DNA of 64,000 nucleotides from Bacteroides sp. (lineage in GTDB: Bacteria > Bacillota > Clostridia > Oscillospirales > Acutalibacteraceae). The translations under genes were made by a program, and so were the position numbers. The notes beneath the pieces are model-generated. The model did not search any database, was not told the origin of the DNA, and worked only from the letters and a program-made list of their open reading frames with translations. The stretch spans positions 1-64,000 of the forward strand of contig JAMPEQ010000009.1 in NCBI GenBank assembly GCA_023665085.1, given 5' to 3'. This document shows, in pieces, positions 51,174 through 60,777 of the stretch (position 1 is the stretch's first letter; every line of letters begins with the position of its first letter).

Positions 51174-52369
51174 TACTTGCCCTCCTTTGCCTTTTGAATT
51201 TTTTTAATTTCAAGACTTTCTACAAAAGCCTGAACTCTTGTTCTCAGCTGACCTGACGCACTTGCAGTATACTGCCTGTCAACTGTAACTGACGGAATTC
51301 CGAATTCGTTTGTCATTATGTGTGAGGCAAGAGCTCTTTCATAACCCCAGTACTCACAGAATTTTAACTGCTCATAAATGACACCGTCAGCATTGTATTC
51401 ATTAACAAGATATTTTACGTATTCTTTTCTGCCGTCAACCTTTTCGGTGCTCATATATCTAGGACACTGGCAGGTCTTCATATAATGAAGAACAATCTGC
51501 TCTAAAACATCATCAGTATCGTTAAGAATTATCTCTTCTCTTCCCGGCAGAGAGCCGAAGCAATATCTGTCTGCCACAACAAGTGCACCTGATTCTTCAA
51601 TAAGCTTTGTGAAATCAGGATCATCCATTTCTGAGCCGACTATAACTACTTTTGCACGGTAATTTTTCTTTTCGTCAGGAGTTCTTGTTTTAAGCTCTTC
51701 AGCTGTTTCACGGAGTTTGTCAACAATAAGATATTTAGGACAGCAGTATGTAACAAGGTTTAACACATGAAATTCATAGCCGGTGATACGCGGATTTTCT
51801 TCCTTCCTGTATTCGCCGATTTCAGTTATAAGTCTGCAAATCTCATTGTGAAGCTCAACTGCTTTTCTGAGTGATGCCTCGCTGATATCAATTCCGTATA
51901 CCTCGTGAAGCTTGTCAAGAACCTTCATCTGCATTTGATTTTTATAGTGCTTGATTGTATGAGGCTCTATCTTGAACGGAATATCAGCAATGGATACAAA
52001 AAACTTATCGTTATTAACAAGATTCAGTAATTCAAAATGCTCATACGCTCTGTTCATTTCTGAGCATGATTCAGAGCCGATTAACGCAGAAAGGAAGTTA
52101 TATCCTCCTTCAATTCCTCGTTCTAAAAGAGCTTTTGAATATCCGCATAAATATGAACTCATATAATATGTTGCAATATCCATAGAACCTGTTCTAGGAG
52201 CTCTTAAACGAACTGAAAAACAGTTGTCAAGGTTTAACAGCACCTCGGGAATATGATAGCAGGTGTATGCAAGAGCTTTTTTGCCTTCGCTGATAGCCTG
52301 CTGAACTAACTCATTATTTGCTTCCTGAAGCAAATTTTCAAAGTAGATTAAATGTTTTAAGTCTTTCAT
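51173..52369 (-). CDS. 2-hydroxyacyl-CoA dehydratase-family subunit (small, 398 aa)
   Basis: A 398-residue HgdB/BcrC-like partner: YTCYHIPEVLLN near residue 36 (first ligand Cys), a middle stretch VVIVGSEMDDPDFTKLIEESGALVVADRYCFGSLPG, and QLKFCEYWGYERALASH near 330 (later ligand Cys). These match the Fe-S-binding fold of the family. It starts on the shared base of the CooC-like gene's stop (TAATG at 52369). No acyl-CoA transferase, hydroxyacid dehydrogenase or acyl-CoA dehydrogenase is nearby, so classic amino-acid fermentation is not indicated by context. Confidence 0.85.
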   Translation of the reverse strand: MKDLKHLIYFENLLQEANNELVQQAISEGKKALAYTCYHIPEVLLNLDNCFSVRLRAPRTGSMDIATYYMSSYLCGYSKALLERGIEGGYNFLSALIGSESCSEMNRAYEHFELLNLVNNDKFFVSIADIPFKIEPHTIKHYKNQMQMKVLDKLHEVYGIDISEASLRKAVELHNEICRLITEIGEYRKEENPRITGYEFHVLNLVTYCCPKYLIVDKLRETAEELKTRTPDEKKNYRAKVVIVGSEMDDPDFTKLIEESGALVVADRYCFGSLPGREEIILNDTDDVLEQIVLHYMKTCQCPRYMSTEKVDGRKEYVKYLVNEYNADGVIYEQLKFCEYWGYERALASHIMTNEFGIPSVTVDRQYTASASGQLRTRVQAFVESLEIKKIQKAKEGK

Positions 52370-53130
52370 TACAGCACCTCGATATTTTTAAGCGCTTCCT
52401 TCACGCCGATAACTACATTAGAGTCGCTTGGAAGATTGAAAATATTTTTTCCCTGAATGTCAAACATTGACAAATTTTTGTCGTCATTGATATAGCTTAA
52501 CACCTCTATACCATTTGTATCTATGTACTCTTTAAGAGAATCGTCTGCCATTCTGTTTACAATTGCACCGATTTTGTCATACATAACAAGATCGTCTGCA
52601 ACTTTTTTTATCGTATTGATAACCTGACATCCTTTTTTGCTCGGATCAGTTATAAGTAAAAGGTGCGAAACCTTTTCCATAACACGTCTGTTAATCTGCT
52701 CAATGCCGGCTTCTCCGTCAATTACGACATAATCAAATTCGTTTGATAAAATTGAAATAACCTCTTTGAGATACGAATTGATTTTGCAGTAGCATCCTGC
52801 CGTTTCAGGTCTGCCAACTGCAATGAAGGAATAACCGTCAGTTTCAACGAGTGCATCAAAAATGCGGTATTTTGCTTCGCCGAGAAGCTCAACAGCACCT
52901 CTTGTGTCACCCTCATCTACAGATGCAATGATTTCCTTTCTGATATCGTCAATAGTCATTTTTACATCAATTCCCAGTGCGGTTGATAATCCCACAGCAG
53001 GATCAGCATCAATGGCAAGTATTTTTTTGTCCTTATGCTTTTCTACTAAGCATCTTACTATTGTTGCAGAAAGAGAGGTTTTGCCTACTCCGCCTTTTCC
53101 TGCAACTGCAATAATTGTTGCTTTACTCAT
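52369..53130 (-). CDS. CooC-like nickel-insertion ATPase
   Basis: A 253-residue MinD/ParA-type ATPase. Deviant Walker A GKGGVGKTS (residues 11-19), DADPAVG at 41-47, and the CXC motif C113-Y-C115 (AGCYCKINSYL). That CXC is the nickel-binding site of CooC, which matures carbon monoxide dehydrogenase. It is first gene of an operon with a dehydratase-type pair and activator, and no CODH gene is in the window. It may mature a Ni or Fe-S site in those proteins or act in trans on a CODH elsewhere. Confidence 0.85.
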   Translation of the reverse strand: MSKATIIAVAGKGGVGKTSLSATIVRCLVEKHKDKKILAIDADPAVGLSTALGIDVKMTIDDIRKEIIASVDEGDTRGAVELLGEAKYRIFDALVETDGYSFIAVGRPETAGCYCKINSYLKEVISILSNEFDYVVIDGEAGIEQINRRVMEKVSHLLLITDPSKKGCQVINTIKKVADDLVMYDKIGAIVNRMADDSLKEYIDTNGIEVLSYINDDKNLSMFDIQGKNIFNLPSDSNVVIGVKEALKNIEVL

Positions 53131-53148
53131 TTTTCATCACCATGTTAA

Positions 53149-53177
53149 ATTATACACAATCCTGTCGATTAATGCAA
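53149..53177 (-). promoter_or_regulatory. Promoter of the CooC-like/dehydratase operon
   Basis: On the minus strand: TTGCAT (53172-53177), 17-bp spacer, TATAAT (53149-53154), about 19 bp upstream of the ATG at 53130. GGTGATG serves as the ribosome site. Confidence 0.6.
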
Positions 53178-53184
53178 TTAGTTT

Positions 53185-53202
53185 TTGTCAAATAATTAAC
53201 AA
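53185..53202. promoter_or_regulatory. Rex-like operator upstream of the CooC-like/dehydratase operon
   Basis: TTGTCAA-ATAA-TTAACAA: both arms are identical to those of the site at 61896 upstream of adhE. It ends 7 bp upstream of the -35 box. Rex senses the NADH/NAD+ ratio, so redox control of this operon is suggested. Confidence 0.65.
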
Positions 53203-53299
53203 TAATAAGAATAAATATTTATTAATGTACAGCAGGGTGTAAACTGTTCATATATTTTGATTTTCAGCATGGATTTATGTGTCGGCTTTGTTAATAATA

Positions 53300-53328
53300 T
53301 TGTAAAATATTATTAGTTGTGATAAAAT
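53300..53328 (+). promoter_or_regulatory. polA promoter
   Basis: TTGTAA (53300-53305), 17-bp spacer, TAAAAT (53323-53328), 29 bp upstream of the ATG; ribosome site GTGAGG. A perfect 9-bp hairpin overlaps the -35 region. Confidence 0.55.
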
Positions 53329-53357
53329 ATATTCAATTATATATGTGAGGTATTTAT

Positions 53358-55958
53358 ATGAAATTATTAGTTCTTGACGGCAATAGTATTGTAAACCGTG
53401 CCTTTTACGGAATAAAACTGCTTACCACAAAAAATGGTGAATATACTAATGCTGTTTACGGATTTTTGAATATTCTTTTAAAGCTGAAGGATATGTGCAG
53501 CCCCGACTGCATTGCAGTTGCTTTTGATGTTCATGCACCTACCTTCAGACATAAAATGTATGATGCATACAAGGCAGGGCGTCATGGTATGCCTGATGAG
53601 CTTCGCTCGCAGATGCCGATTCTTAAGGAATTGCTGTCAAATCTCGGTATAGTAACTCTTGAAAAGGAGGGCTGGGAGGCCGATGATATTCTTGGTACTC
53701 TGGCAGAAGCATGCCGTAATAATGGTGATGAATGCTTCATTGCTACAGGTGACAGGGACTCTTTACAGCTTGCTCACGGCGGAGTAAAGGTTTTGCTTGC
53801 CAGAACAAAAATGGGACAGGCTGTAACAGATGTTTACGAGGAAAAAGCAATTGCCGAGGAATACGGAGTTACACCGCAGGAGCTTATACAGGTTAAGGCA
53901 CTGCAGGGTGACAGCTCTGACAATATTCCCGGTGTTGCAGGTGTAGGTGCAAAGACTGCTCTTGATCTTATTCAGCGTTTCCATAGTATTGATTATATTT
54001 ATGAAAATCTTGATGAAATTGATATAAAAGCAGGTGTAAGAACAAAGCTTGCAAAGGATAAGGAAAAAGCATACCTATCTCTTGATCTGGGCACTATCAG
54101 AACTAATGCTCCCGTAAGCCTTAATATTGAGGATTATAAGGTTGCAGACGGTGACAGGCAAAAAGCAGTATCACAGTTTGTAAGGCTGGAGCTGTTTTCG
54201 CTTATACCTAAATTCAATCTTGATCCTAACCAGGCGGCTGAGACACAGTCAGAAGCTGTTAAGCCCAGAGAAATAAGTCGTCTCACCTGTGTTGATGCTG
54301 ATTATCTTCTTGACAGAATACGCGGAAATGACACATACTTTTATCCTGCCATGGTGGACGGCACAATTACTGATTTGTATTTTTCTTTTGACGATGAAAT
54401 CATTGTAATGCCAAGTGAAACTCCTGAATATTCCTATTTTGTCCGTAATTTTTTTATGGACGAAAATACGAAAAAATACAGCTATAATACAAAAGAGCTT
54501 CACAGACTTGCATGCAAATATGGTGTTGAGTTAAAAGGTGTCGGCGGTGATTTAATGCTTTCAGCTTATTTGCTGAGACCAAGTGACAGCAATTATGAAT
54601 TAGAACATCTTTGTGTGGAATATGGTGTGGCAATTCCGGAATTTGTTGACTCTCTTGGTAAAAAGGATATGACTGTAGCTGTATCGTCTGCCGTTAAGCC
54701 ATTGTTTGAGAAAACAAATAAGCTCCTTGAAGAAGCAAATGAAATAAATCTTCTGACAGATATCGAATTACCGCTTTCAGCAGTGCTTGCAAAGATGGAA
54801 TATGCAGGCTTTGAGGTTGACCGAGAAGGAATAGAGCAGTTTGGAAAAATGCTTGGAGACAGAGTGAAGAGCCTTACCGATGATATTTATGAAAGTGTCG
54901 GCAGAGAATTCAATATTAATTCTCCCAAGCAGCTTGGTACAGCACTTTTTGAGGATTTAGGTTTGCCTTGCAAAAAGAAAACCAAAACAGGTTACTCAAC
55001 AAATGCAGAGGTTCTTGAGGGACTTATCAATGAACATCCTGTTATTTCAATGATACTTGAATATCGTTCCATTTCAAAGCTGAAGTCCACCTATTGTGAC
55101 GGTCTGCTTAAGGTTATTGAAGAGGACGGAAGAATTCATACACGCTTTAATCAGGTTGAAACAAGAACCGGCAGAATATCATCTCTTGAACCTAATCTGC
55201 AGAATATTCCTATTCGCACAGAGCTTGGAAGGGAAATGCGAAAATTCTTTGTCGCAGGAGAGGGGAAGAAGCTTGTAGACGTTGACTACAGCCAGATTGA
55301 GTTAAGAGTGCTTTCTGATCTTGCCGATGACGAAACGATGATAAATGCCTTCAACAATGGTGATGATATTCATACAATTACTGCATCGCAGGTATTTAAT
55401 ATGCCTGTCGAAATGGTTACATCACAGATGAGAAGCAGTGCAAAGGCAGTTAATTTCGGCATAGTTTACGGTATCGGTGCATTTTCTCTTGCCAAGGATA
55501 TAGGTGTAAGCAACAAAGAAGCAAAACAGTATATTGATAATTATCTTGCTACTTACAGCGGTGTTGACAGATATATGAAAGCTATGATTGATCTGGCAAA
55601 GGATAAGGGTTACAGTGAAACTCTGTTCCACAGAAAAAGATATCTTCCAGAGCTTGCATCTTCAAATCACATGATGCGGGCATTCGGTGAGCGTGTAGCA
55701 AGAAACATGCCTATACAGGGTACAGCTGCCGATATTATTAAAATTGCTATGGTGAAGGTTGATGCCAGATTAAAGGCAGAAAATATGAGATCGCATCTTA
55801 TTCTGCAGGTTCATGATGAGCTTATTGTTGAAGCACCTGATGAAGAGGCTGAAAAGGCACTTGCCATAGTTACGGAAGAAATGGAAAATGCCTGCAAAAT
55901 GAAAGTGCTTCTACGTGCTGACGGAAAAATCGGAAATACATGGTACGATGCACATTAA
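53358..55958 (+). CDS. polA: DNA polymerase I
   Basis: An 866-residue repair and Okazaki-processing polymerase. Residues 1-~290 are the 5'-3' exonuclease (FDVHAPTFRHKMYDAYKAGR; EADDILGTLA; ATGDRDSLQL; GDSSDNIPGV). Residues ~300-470 occupy the 3'-5' exonuclease fold but lack the acidic DEDD residues, so proofreading is probably absent, as in many Firmicutes. Residues ~490-866 are the polymerase, with DYSQIELRVLSD, SAKAVNFGIVYG and QVHDELIVEA. It is followed by rimI 10 bp later. Confidence 0.96.
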   Translation: MKLLVLDGNSIVNRAFYGIKLLTTKNGEYTNAVYGFLNILLKLKDMCSPDCIAVAFDVHAPTFRHKMYDAYKAGRHGMPDELRSQMPILKELLSNLGIVTLEKEGWEADDILGTLAEACRNNGDECFIATGDRDSLQLAHGGVKVLLARTKMGQAVTDVYEEKAIAEEYGVTPQELIQVKALQGDSSDNIPGVAGVGAKTALDLIQRFHSIDYIYENLDEIDIKAGVRTKLAKDKEKAYLSLDLGTIRTNAPVSLNIEDYKVADGDRQKAVSQFVRLELFSLIPKFNLDPNQAAETQSEAVKPREISRLTCVDADYLLDRIRGNDTYFYPAMVDGTITDLYFSFDDEIIVMPSETPEYSYFVRNFFMDENTKKYSYNTKELHRLACKYGVELKGVGGDLMLSAYLLRPSDSNYELEHLCVEYGVAIPEFVDSLGKKDMTVAVSSAVKPLFEKTNKLLEEANEINLLTDIELPLSAVLAKMEYAGFEVDREGIEQFGKMLGDRVKSLTDDIYESVGREFNINSPKQLGTALFEDLGLPCKKKTKTGYSTNAEVLEGLINEHPVISMILEYRSISKLKSTYCDGLLKVIEEDGRIHTRFNQVETRTGRISSLEPNLQNIPIRTELGREMRKFFVAGEGKKLVDVDYSQIELRVLSDLADDETMINAFNNGDDIHTITASQVFNMPVEMVTSQMRSSAKAVNFGIVYGIGAFSLAKDIGVSNKEAKQYIDNYLATYSGVDRYMKAMIDLAKDKGYSETLFHRKRYLPELASSNHMMRAFGERVARNMPIQGTAADIIKIAMVKVDARLKAENMRSHLILQVHDELIVEAPDEEAEKALAIVTEEMENACKMKVLLRADGKIGNTWYDAH

Positions 55959-55968
55959 CGGTGATTTT

Positions 55969-56394
55969 ATGACTATTGAAAAAATGTCTGAAAAATATAT
56001 TGATAATGTATATGAGATAGAAAAAATCTGCTTTTCTAATCCGTGGAGCAGAGAAGATTTGCGAAAACAGCTTGATATTTCTACATCTCATTTTATTGTT
56101 GCTGTTTCTGACAATAAAGCAGTAGGGTATATGGGTTTGCAGATTTTTTCAGGTGAGGGATATGTAACTAATGTGGCAGTTCTTCCTGAATACAGGGGGC
56201 AGGGAATTGCAAAAGAGCTGATAGCAGAACAGCTGAAAAATGAAATGACTTTTATTACTCTTGAGGTAAGAGAGAGCAATATCCCTGCAATAAAGCTTTA
56301 TGTCAAAATGGGCTTTGAAAATATGGGTATTCGTCCGAAATTTTATTCAAGCCCAACTGAAAATGCAGTTATTATGACAAGATATATGATTTAA
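55969..56394 (+). CDS. rimI: GNAT acetyltransferase, ribosomal-protein alanine acetyltransferase type
   Basis: A 141-residue GNAT protein: CFSNPWSREDLRKQL near the start, acetyl-CoA loop VTNVAVLPEYRGQGIAKELI, then LEVRESNIPAIKLYVKMGF and RPKFYSSPTENAVIMTRYM. This set is typical of RimI, which acetylates the N-terminus of ribosomal protein bS18. RimI and tsaD are commonly close in Firmicutes, as here. The ATG at 55969 is preceded by GGTG; the longer frame overlaps polA. Confidence 0.88.
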   Translation: MTIEKMSEKYIDNVYEIEKICFSNPWSREDLRKQLDISTSHFIVAVSDNKAVGYMGLQIFSGEGYVTNVAVLPEYRGQGIAKELIAEQLKNEMTFITLEVRESNIPAIKLYVKMGFENMGIRPKFYSSPTENAVIMTRYMI

Positions 56395-56404
56395 TGGAGA
56401 ATTT

Positions 56405-57715
56405 ATGGCGAAAAGAGAAAAAGAAGCCTATGAGCTTGCAAAGAAAGTATTTGATGATTATTTCAGTAGACTTGCTGTAGAAAATATAAACATCAAATTT
56501 ATAACCTATCAGGAAAAGGCTGATGAAAAAAACAACAGAGTTTACAGCGCTGTTATTGATTATGATAATTTCAGGCAGTATGTAAATTTTTATGAAAAAG
56601 ATATGGGTAATGCGTTTGTGAACTGCGCATTTGAGTTTGACAAATATCTTTGCCATTTCGGTGAAATTCTGAATGCAATTGATTCAGATGATTTGTCTTT
56701 CTACTCTTATCCTATGTGCTATAATGAAAATCTTATATTGTCTGCTCTCAGCAATATAATGAACGCAACAGAAAAATATATGGCTGACATCAGCTATATT
56801 GCAAATTCTGCAGAAATGCAGGAAAAGATTTATACAAATCTTGCAGAGCATGTTGATGAGGAAACGATTGCTGAAAAAGATGTTTTAACAGATTATGATG
56901 AGCAGTATTTTATTTTTGATGCTTTGATTTTTAATCTTGATGAGGGCTATCAGGATTTTTTAAATTCACTGAAAAGAAAGAAAAAGAAAGGCAAGCTTAC
57001 AGATGCTTACGAAATCAGAGCAGAAAGAGTATTATCTAAGCTAAGTAAAAAAGAACTGAAAAACGTTCATACCAAAGTAAAAAAGACCAAAGCAGATAAA
57101 TTTTATATGTATGCTCCTTATGCGGTAATTGCGGTGATTTTTGCGATAATATTTGGTGCTGTCGGAGTTAAAGTTCAAATGAGTCTTTATAACGGATGTA
57201 TTGGTGTTGATTACTTCAGCTCTGCATTGGGATTTGGTGTTGCAGGTGCATCGCTTTCTGTTATACTGACAAGTCTGATTAATGATAAAATTTATAAAAT
57301 TATTGTTCCTAAAAGTAAAAAAGATCATTTTGAAATGATTCTTGAGCTTGAAAAAAGCTCAGTGTGGGGAACGGTTTTGATAGCAGCCGGCACGATAGCT
57401 ATAGCAGTGTTTTCTATTGTTATGTTTACTTGTTCGGGTTTTGGATTTAAGAATAATGAAATAAGACACAGGGAATATATATTTGAAACGTTTGAAACCT
57501 GTTATTTTGAAGATGTTGAAATTGCAGAGGTAAAGGGAACTGTAGACAGTGACGGCTACAGCGAATATATTGATACAGCGTATGCATTTAAGATTGGCGG
57601 CGAATGGTTTGATTATGGTGTGCCGGATGATGATGCAAAAAAGCTTATTGAAAGCAATATAGAAAAATATAACAAGCAGCTGAAAACTGCTGACTCGATA
57701 GAAGATTTAGAATAA
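56405..57715 (+). CDS. Unrecognised membrane protein
   Basis: A 436-residue protein. Residues 1-~230 look soluble and helical and end in a basic region (KRKKKKGK; HTKVKKTKADK). Three hydrophobic segments follow: ~238-258, ~277-300 and ~328-352. A C-terminal domain of about 75 residues is acidic and aromatic (FETCYFEDVEIAEVKG; AYAFKIGGEWFDYG). It sits between rimI and tsaD with 10- and 17-bp gaps, so it is co-transcribed with them, but nothing ties it to tRNA modification. Confidence 0.7.
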   Translation: MAKREKEAYELAKKVFDDYFSRLAVENINIKFITYQEKADEKNNRVYSAVIDYDNFRQYVNFYEKDMGNAFVNCAFEFDKYLCHFGEILNAIDSDDLSFYSYPMCYNENLILSALSNIMNATEKYMADISYIANSAEMQEKIYTNLAEHVDEETIAEKDVLTDYDEQYFIFDALIFNLDEGYQDFLNSLKRKKKKGKLTDAYEIRAERVLSKLSKKELKNVHTKVKKTKADKFYMYAPYAVIAVIFAIIFGAVGVKVQMSLYNGCIGVDYFSSALGFGVAGASLSVILTSLINDKIYKIIVPKSKKDHFEMILELEKSSVWGTVLIAAGTIAIAVFSIVMFTCSGFGFKNNEIRHREYIFETFETCYFEDVEIAEVKGTVDSDGYSEYIDTAYAFKIGGEWFDYGVPDDDAKKLIESNIEKYNKQLKTADSIEDLE

Positions 57716-57732
57716 AAGCCAAAGGAAAGACT

Positions 57733-58752
57733 ATGAAAATTTTAGGTATAGAATCCTCATGTGATGAAACTGCGGCAGCAGTGGTTGAGGACGGAAGAAA
57801 AGTTTTATCAAATGTAATAGCCACCTCGCTGGAGGAGCATAAACTTTACGGTGGTGTTGTGCCTGAGATTGCCTCACGCCGTCATGCAGAAAGTATAAGT
57901 TCCGTGGTTGAAGAGGCATTAAAAAATGCTGACTGCAAAATGTCTGATATTGATGCCATTGCAGTTACATATGCACCGGGTTTAATTGGTGCTCTTCTTG
58001 TGGGTGTTAATTTTGCTAAGGGACTTGCGCTTGCAACAGATACGCCTCTTGTTCCTGTTCATCATATAAGAGGTCATATTGCATCAAATTATATTTCAAG
58101 TGATGCCAAACCTCCATTTTTATGCCTTGTTGTCAGCGGCGGACATTCGCATATCGTTGCTGTAAACAGCTATACAGATTTTGAAATAATCGGAAAAACA
58201 CGTGATGATGCAGCAGGCGAGGCACTTGATAAGGCAGGCAGAACAATGGGGCTTGAATACCCCGGCGGAGTCAGCATTGACCGTATCAGTGCACAGGGTG
58301 ACGAAAATGCTTTTAAATTCCCTAAACCGAGAGTATCAGGAAGTCCTTATGATTTTTCCTTCAGTGGTTTAAAAACATGTGTAATAAATACTGTGCATAA
58401 TTCTCAGCAAAAGGGAATAGACATTAATACTGCTGACTTGGCGGCTTCGTTTCAAAAAGGTGTTGTTGACTGTCTTATAACTAATCTTGAAAAAGCGGCA
58501 GTTGATAAAGGCTTTGATAAGATTGTTATAGCAGGCGGTGTTTCTGCAAATTCAAAACTCAGAAAAGAGGCGGAATGCCTGTGCAAAAAGCACGGATGGC
58601 AGTTTTATCTTCCGCTTATGAAGTACTGCGGTGATAATGCAGCAATGATTGCTTCGCAGGGATATTATGAATTTAAGCAGGGCGTTCAGGCTGCTGAAAA
58701 TCTTAATGCCTATGCAACTATGCCTATTGATAAAAGCTACAAAACTGATTAA
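57733..58752 (+). CDS. tsaD: tRNA N6-adenosine threonylcarbamoyltransferase
   Basis: A 339-residue ASKHA-fold enzyme of the universal t6A pathway. ESSCDETAAAVV phosphate loop, PEIASRRHAE, the metal-binding HHIRGH (His pair H111/H115), CLVVSGGHSHIV and GGVSANSKLR are all present. It transfers threonylcarbamoyl from TsaB/TsaC products to A37 of ANN-decoding tRNAs. Ribosome site GGAAAG. The tsaB and tsaE genes are not in the window. Confidence 0.96.
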   Translation: MKILGIESSCDETAAAVVEDGRKVLSNVIATSLEEHKLYGGVVPEIASRRHAESISSVVEEALKNADCKMSDIDAIAVTYAPGLIGALLVGVNFAKGLALATDTPLVPVHHIRGHIASNYISSDAKPPFLCLVVSGGHSHIVAVNSYTDFEIIGKTRDDAAGEALDKAGRTMGLEYPGGVSIDRISAQGDENAFKFPKPRVSGSPYDFSFSGLKTCVINTVHNSQQKGIDINTADLAASFQKGVVDCLITNLEKAAVDKGFDKIVIAGGVSANSKLRKEAECLCKKHGWQFYLPLMKYCGDNAAMIASQGYYEFKQGVQAAENLNAYATMPIDKSYKTD

Positions 58753-58800
58753 ATACAAATAACCTTATTGTTACATTTTAATGAATTTTGATATGTTCTA

Positions 58801-58828
58801 TTGAATTTTTGCTATTTTTTGCTATAAT
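58801..58828 (+). promoter_or_regulatory. pckG promoter
   Basis: TTGAAT (58801-58806), 16-bp spacer, TATAAT (58823-58828), about 67 bp upstream of the ATG; AAAGGAG ribosome site. Confidence 0.6.
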
Positions 58829-58895
58829 AGTGTGGAATGAAAAGTTATATGCTTTTTCATCTGTATTACAAACTATATAATAAAGGAGATAAATT

Positions 58896-60677
58896 ATGGA
58901 AACTAATCTTACATCAAACAAGTCATTACTTGCTTGGCTGGATGAGAAGATTGATCTTCTTAAGCCGTCTAACATTGTTTGGATTGACGGATCTAAAGAA
59001 CAGATTGACGCTCTTAAGGCAGAAGCAGTTGAAACAGGCGAAATGATTAAGCTCAATGAAGAGACACTGCCTGACTGTTATCTTCACAGAACTGCTGAAA
59101 ACGACGTTGCTCGTGTTGAGGACAGAACTCTTATCTGCTCAAAGAATGAAAAGGATGCAGGTCCTACTAATCACTGGATGGATCCTGAAAAGTGCTACAA
59201 GATGCTTTATGACATCGCAGCAGGTTCATATGAAGGCAGAACAATGTACATCATCCCTTATTCAATGGGACCTGTAGGTTCACCTTTCTCAAAGATTGGT
59301 ATTGAGATTACAGATTCAATTTATGTTGTTCTTAACATGAACATCATGACAAGAGTAGGTTCTGCTGTTCTTGATTGTCTTGGTGACAGTGATGACTGGG
59401 TACGCGGTATGCACTGTAAGTGTAATGTTGATCCTGAAAACAGATGGATCTGCCAGTTCCCTGAGGATAACACAATTATTTCAGTAAACTCAGCTTACGG
59501 CGGTAACGTACTTCTTGGTAAAAAGTGCTTTGCTCTTCGTATAGCTTCATATCTTGGCAAAAACGAAGGCTGGCAGGCTGAGCATATGCTCATTCTCGGT
59601 CTTCAGAAGCCTGAAGGCGATATTAAGTATGTATGTGCTGCATTCCCATCAGCTTGCGGCAAAACAAACCTTGCAATGCTTATTCCGCCTGAAGATTATC
59701 TTAATAAGGGCTACAAAGTATGGTGTGTTGGTGATGATATCGCTTGGATCAGAAAAGGTCCTGACGGAAGACTTTATGCCATTAACCCTGAAAATGGTTT
59801 CTTCGGTGTTGCTCCGGGTACAAACATGAAGTCAAATCCAAATGCTCTTAAGTCAACAATGAAGGGCACAATCTTTACAAATGTTTGCCATAATCTTGAC
59901 ACTAATACTGTTTGGTGGGAAGGTCTTGACAAGAATCCTCCAACAAATGCTATTGACTGGAAGGGTAATGAGTGGAATGGTGCTGAGTCTGATGAAAAGG
60001 GTGCTCATCCAAACTCAAGATTTACAGCTCCTGCAGTAAACTGCCCTTGCATTTCAAGTGAATTTGAAAACCCACAGGGTGTTCCTGTATCAGCTATCGT
60101 ATTCGGCGGACGCCGTGCAAAGCTTACTCCTCTTGTATATCAGTCAAAGAGCTGGAATCACGGTGTATTCGTTGGTTCAATCATGGGTTCGGAAACAACA
60201 GCTGCAGCAACAGGTGCAGTAGGCGTTGTTCGTAGAGATCCTATGGCTATGCTTCCTTTCTGCGGTTATAATATGGGTGACTACTGGAAGCATTGGATTG
60301 AAATCGGTGAAAACCTTGATGCTGATAAAGCACCTAAGATTTTCAACGTAAACTGGTTCCGTAAGGATGACGAAGGTAACTTTATGTGGCCTGGATTTGG
60401 TGACAATCTTCGTGTTCTTGACTGGATTGTTGACCGCTGCGACGGTAAGGTAGATGCTCAGGAAACAGCTATCGGTTATCTTCCATATGCTAAGGATATC
60501 AATCTTGACGGTCTTGATATGACAACAGAGGATCTTGATAAGATTCTTGATGTTGATAAGGCTGCCTGGGAGGAAGAGCTTAAGGGTGTTGAAGAGCTTT
60601 ATGCTAAGTTTGGCGATACTCTTCCAACAGAGCTTTCAGACATTCTTGCAGAGGTTAAGGAAAATCTTAATAAGTAA
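58896..60677 (+). CDS. pckG: Phosphoenolpyruvate carboxykinase (GTP type)
   Basis: A 593-residue GTP-dependent PEPCK that interconverts oxaloacetate and PEP. Visible: SPFSKIGIEITDS, the P-loop with the reactive cysteine FPSACGKTNLAML, WCVGDDIAWIRKGPDGR, NPENGFFGVAPG and FVGSIMGSETTAAATG. Codon choice here is noticeably biased towards C-ending and abundant-tRNA codons, as in highly expressed genes. In anaerobic gut Clostridia this enzyme often works in the carboxylating direction (PEP to oxaloacetate). It would also influence the PEP pool used by PepM. Confidence 0.96.
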   Translation: METNLTSNKSLLAWLDEKIDLLKPSNIVWIDGSKEQIDALKAEAVETGEMIKLNEETLPDCYLHRTAENDVARVEDRTLICSKNEKDAGPTNHWMDPEKCYKMLYDIAAGSYEGRTMYIIPYSMGPVGSPFSKIGIEITDSIYVVLNMNIMTRVGSAVLDCLGDSDDWVRGMHCKCNVDPENRWICQFPEDNTIISVNSAYGGNVLLGKKCFALRIASYLGKNEGWQAEHMLILGLQKPEGDIKYVCAAFPSACGKTNLAMLIPPEDYLNKGYKVWCVGDDIAWIRKGPDGRLYAINPENGFFGVAPGTNMKSNPNALKSTMKGTIFTNVCHNLDTNTVWWEGLDKNPPTNAIDWKGNEWNGAESDEKGAHPNSRFTAPAVNCPCISSEFENPQGVPVSAIVFGGRRAKLTPLVYQSKSWNHGVFVGSIMGSETTAAATGAVGVVRRDPMAMLPFCGYNMGDYWKHWIEIGENLDADKAPKIFNVNWFRKDDEGNFMWPGFGDNLRVLDWIVDRCDGKVDAQETAIGYLPYAKDINLDGLDMTTEDLDKILDVDKAAWEEELKGVEELYAKFGDTLPTELSDILAEVKENLNK

Positions 60678-60692
60678 TTTGGCTAGTATAAT

Positions 60693-60727
60693 AAAGGTCT
60701 TGTTTGTTAATCAAACAAGACCTTTTT
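60693..60727 (+). terminator. Intrinsic terminator after pckG
   Basis: A perfect 14-bp stem (60693-60706 with 60712-60725), 5-base loop, T-run. It may also act for the convergent S1 gene. Confidence 0.92.
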
Positions 60728-60777
60728 GTTTATTTTCACAGATGTTTTTGTAAAAATACTGTTTGCAATACTTTATA

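Noticed and set aside
53358-55958. Proofreading DNA polymerase I
   Set aside because: The middle domain lacks the acidic metal-binding residues needed for 3'-5' exonuclease activity.
58753-58895. Rex site upstream of pckG
   Set aside because: TTGTTAC-ATTT-TAATGAA has only one acceptable half-site; the second arm does not match TTAACAA.
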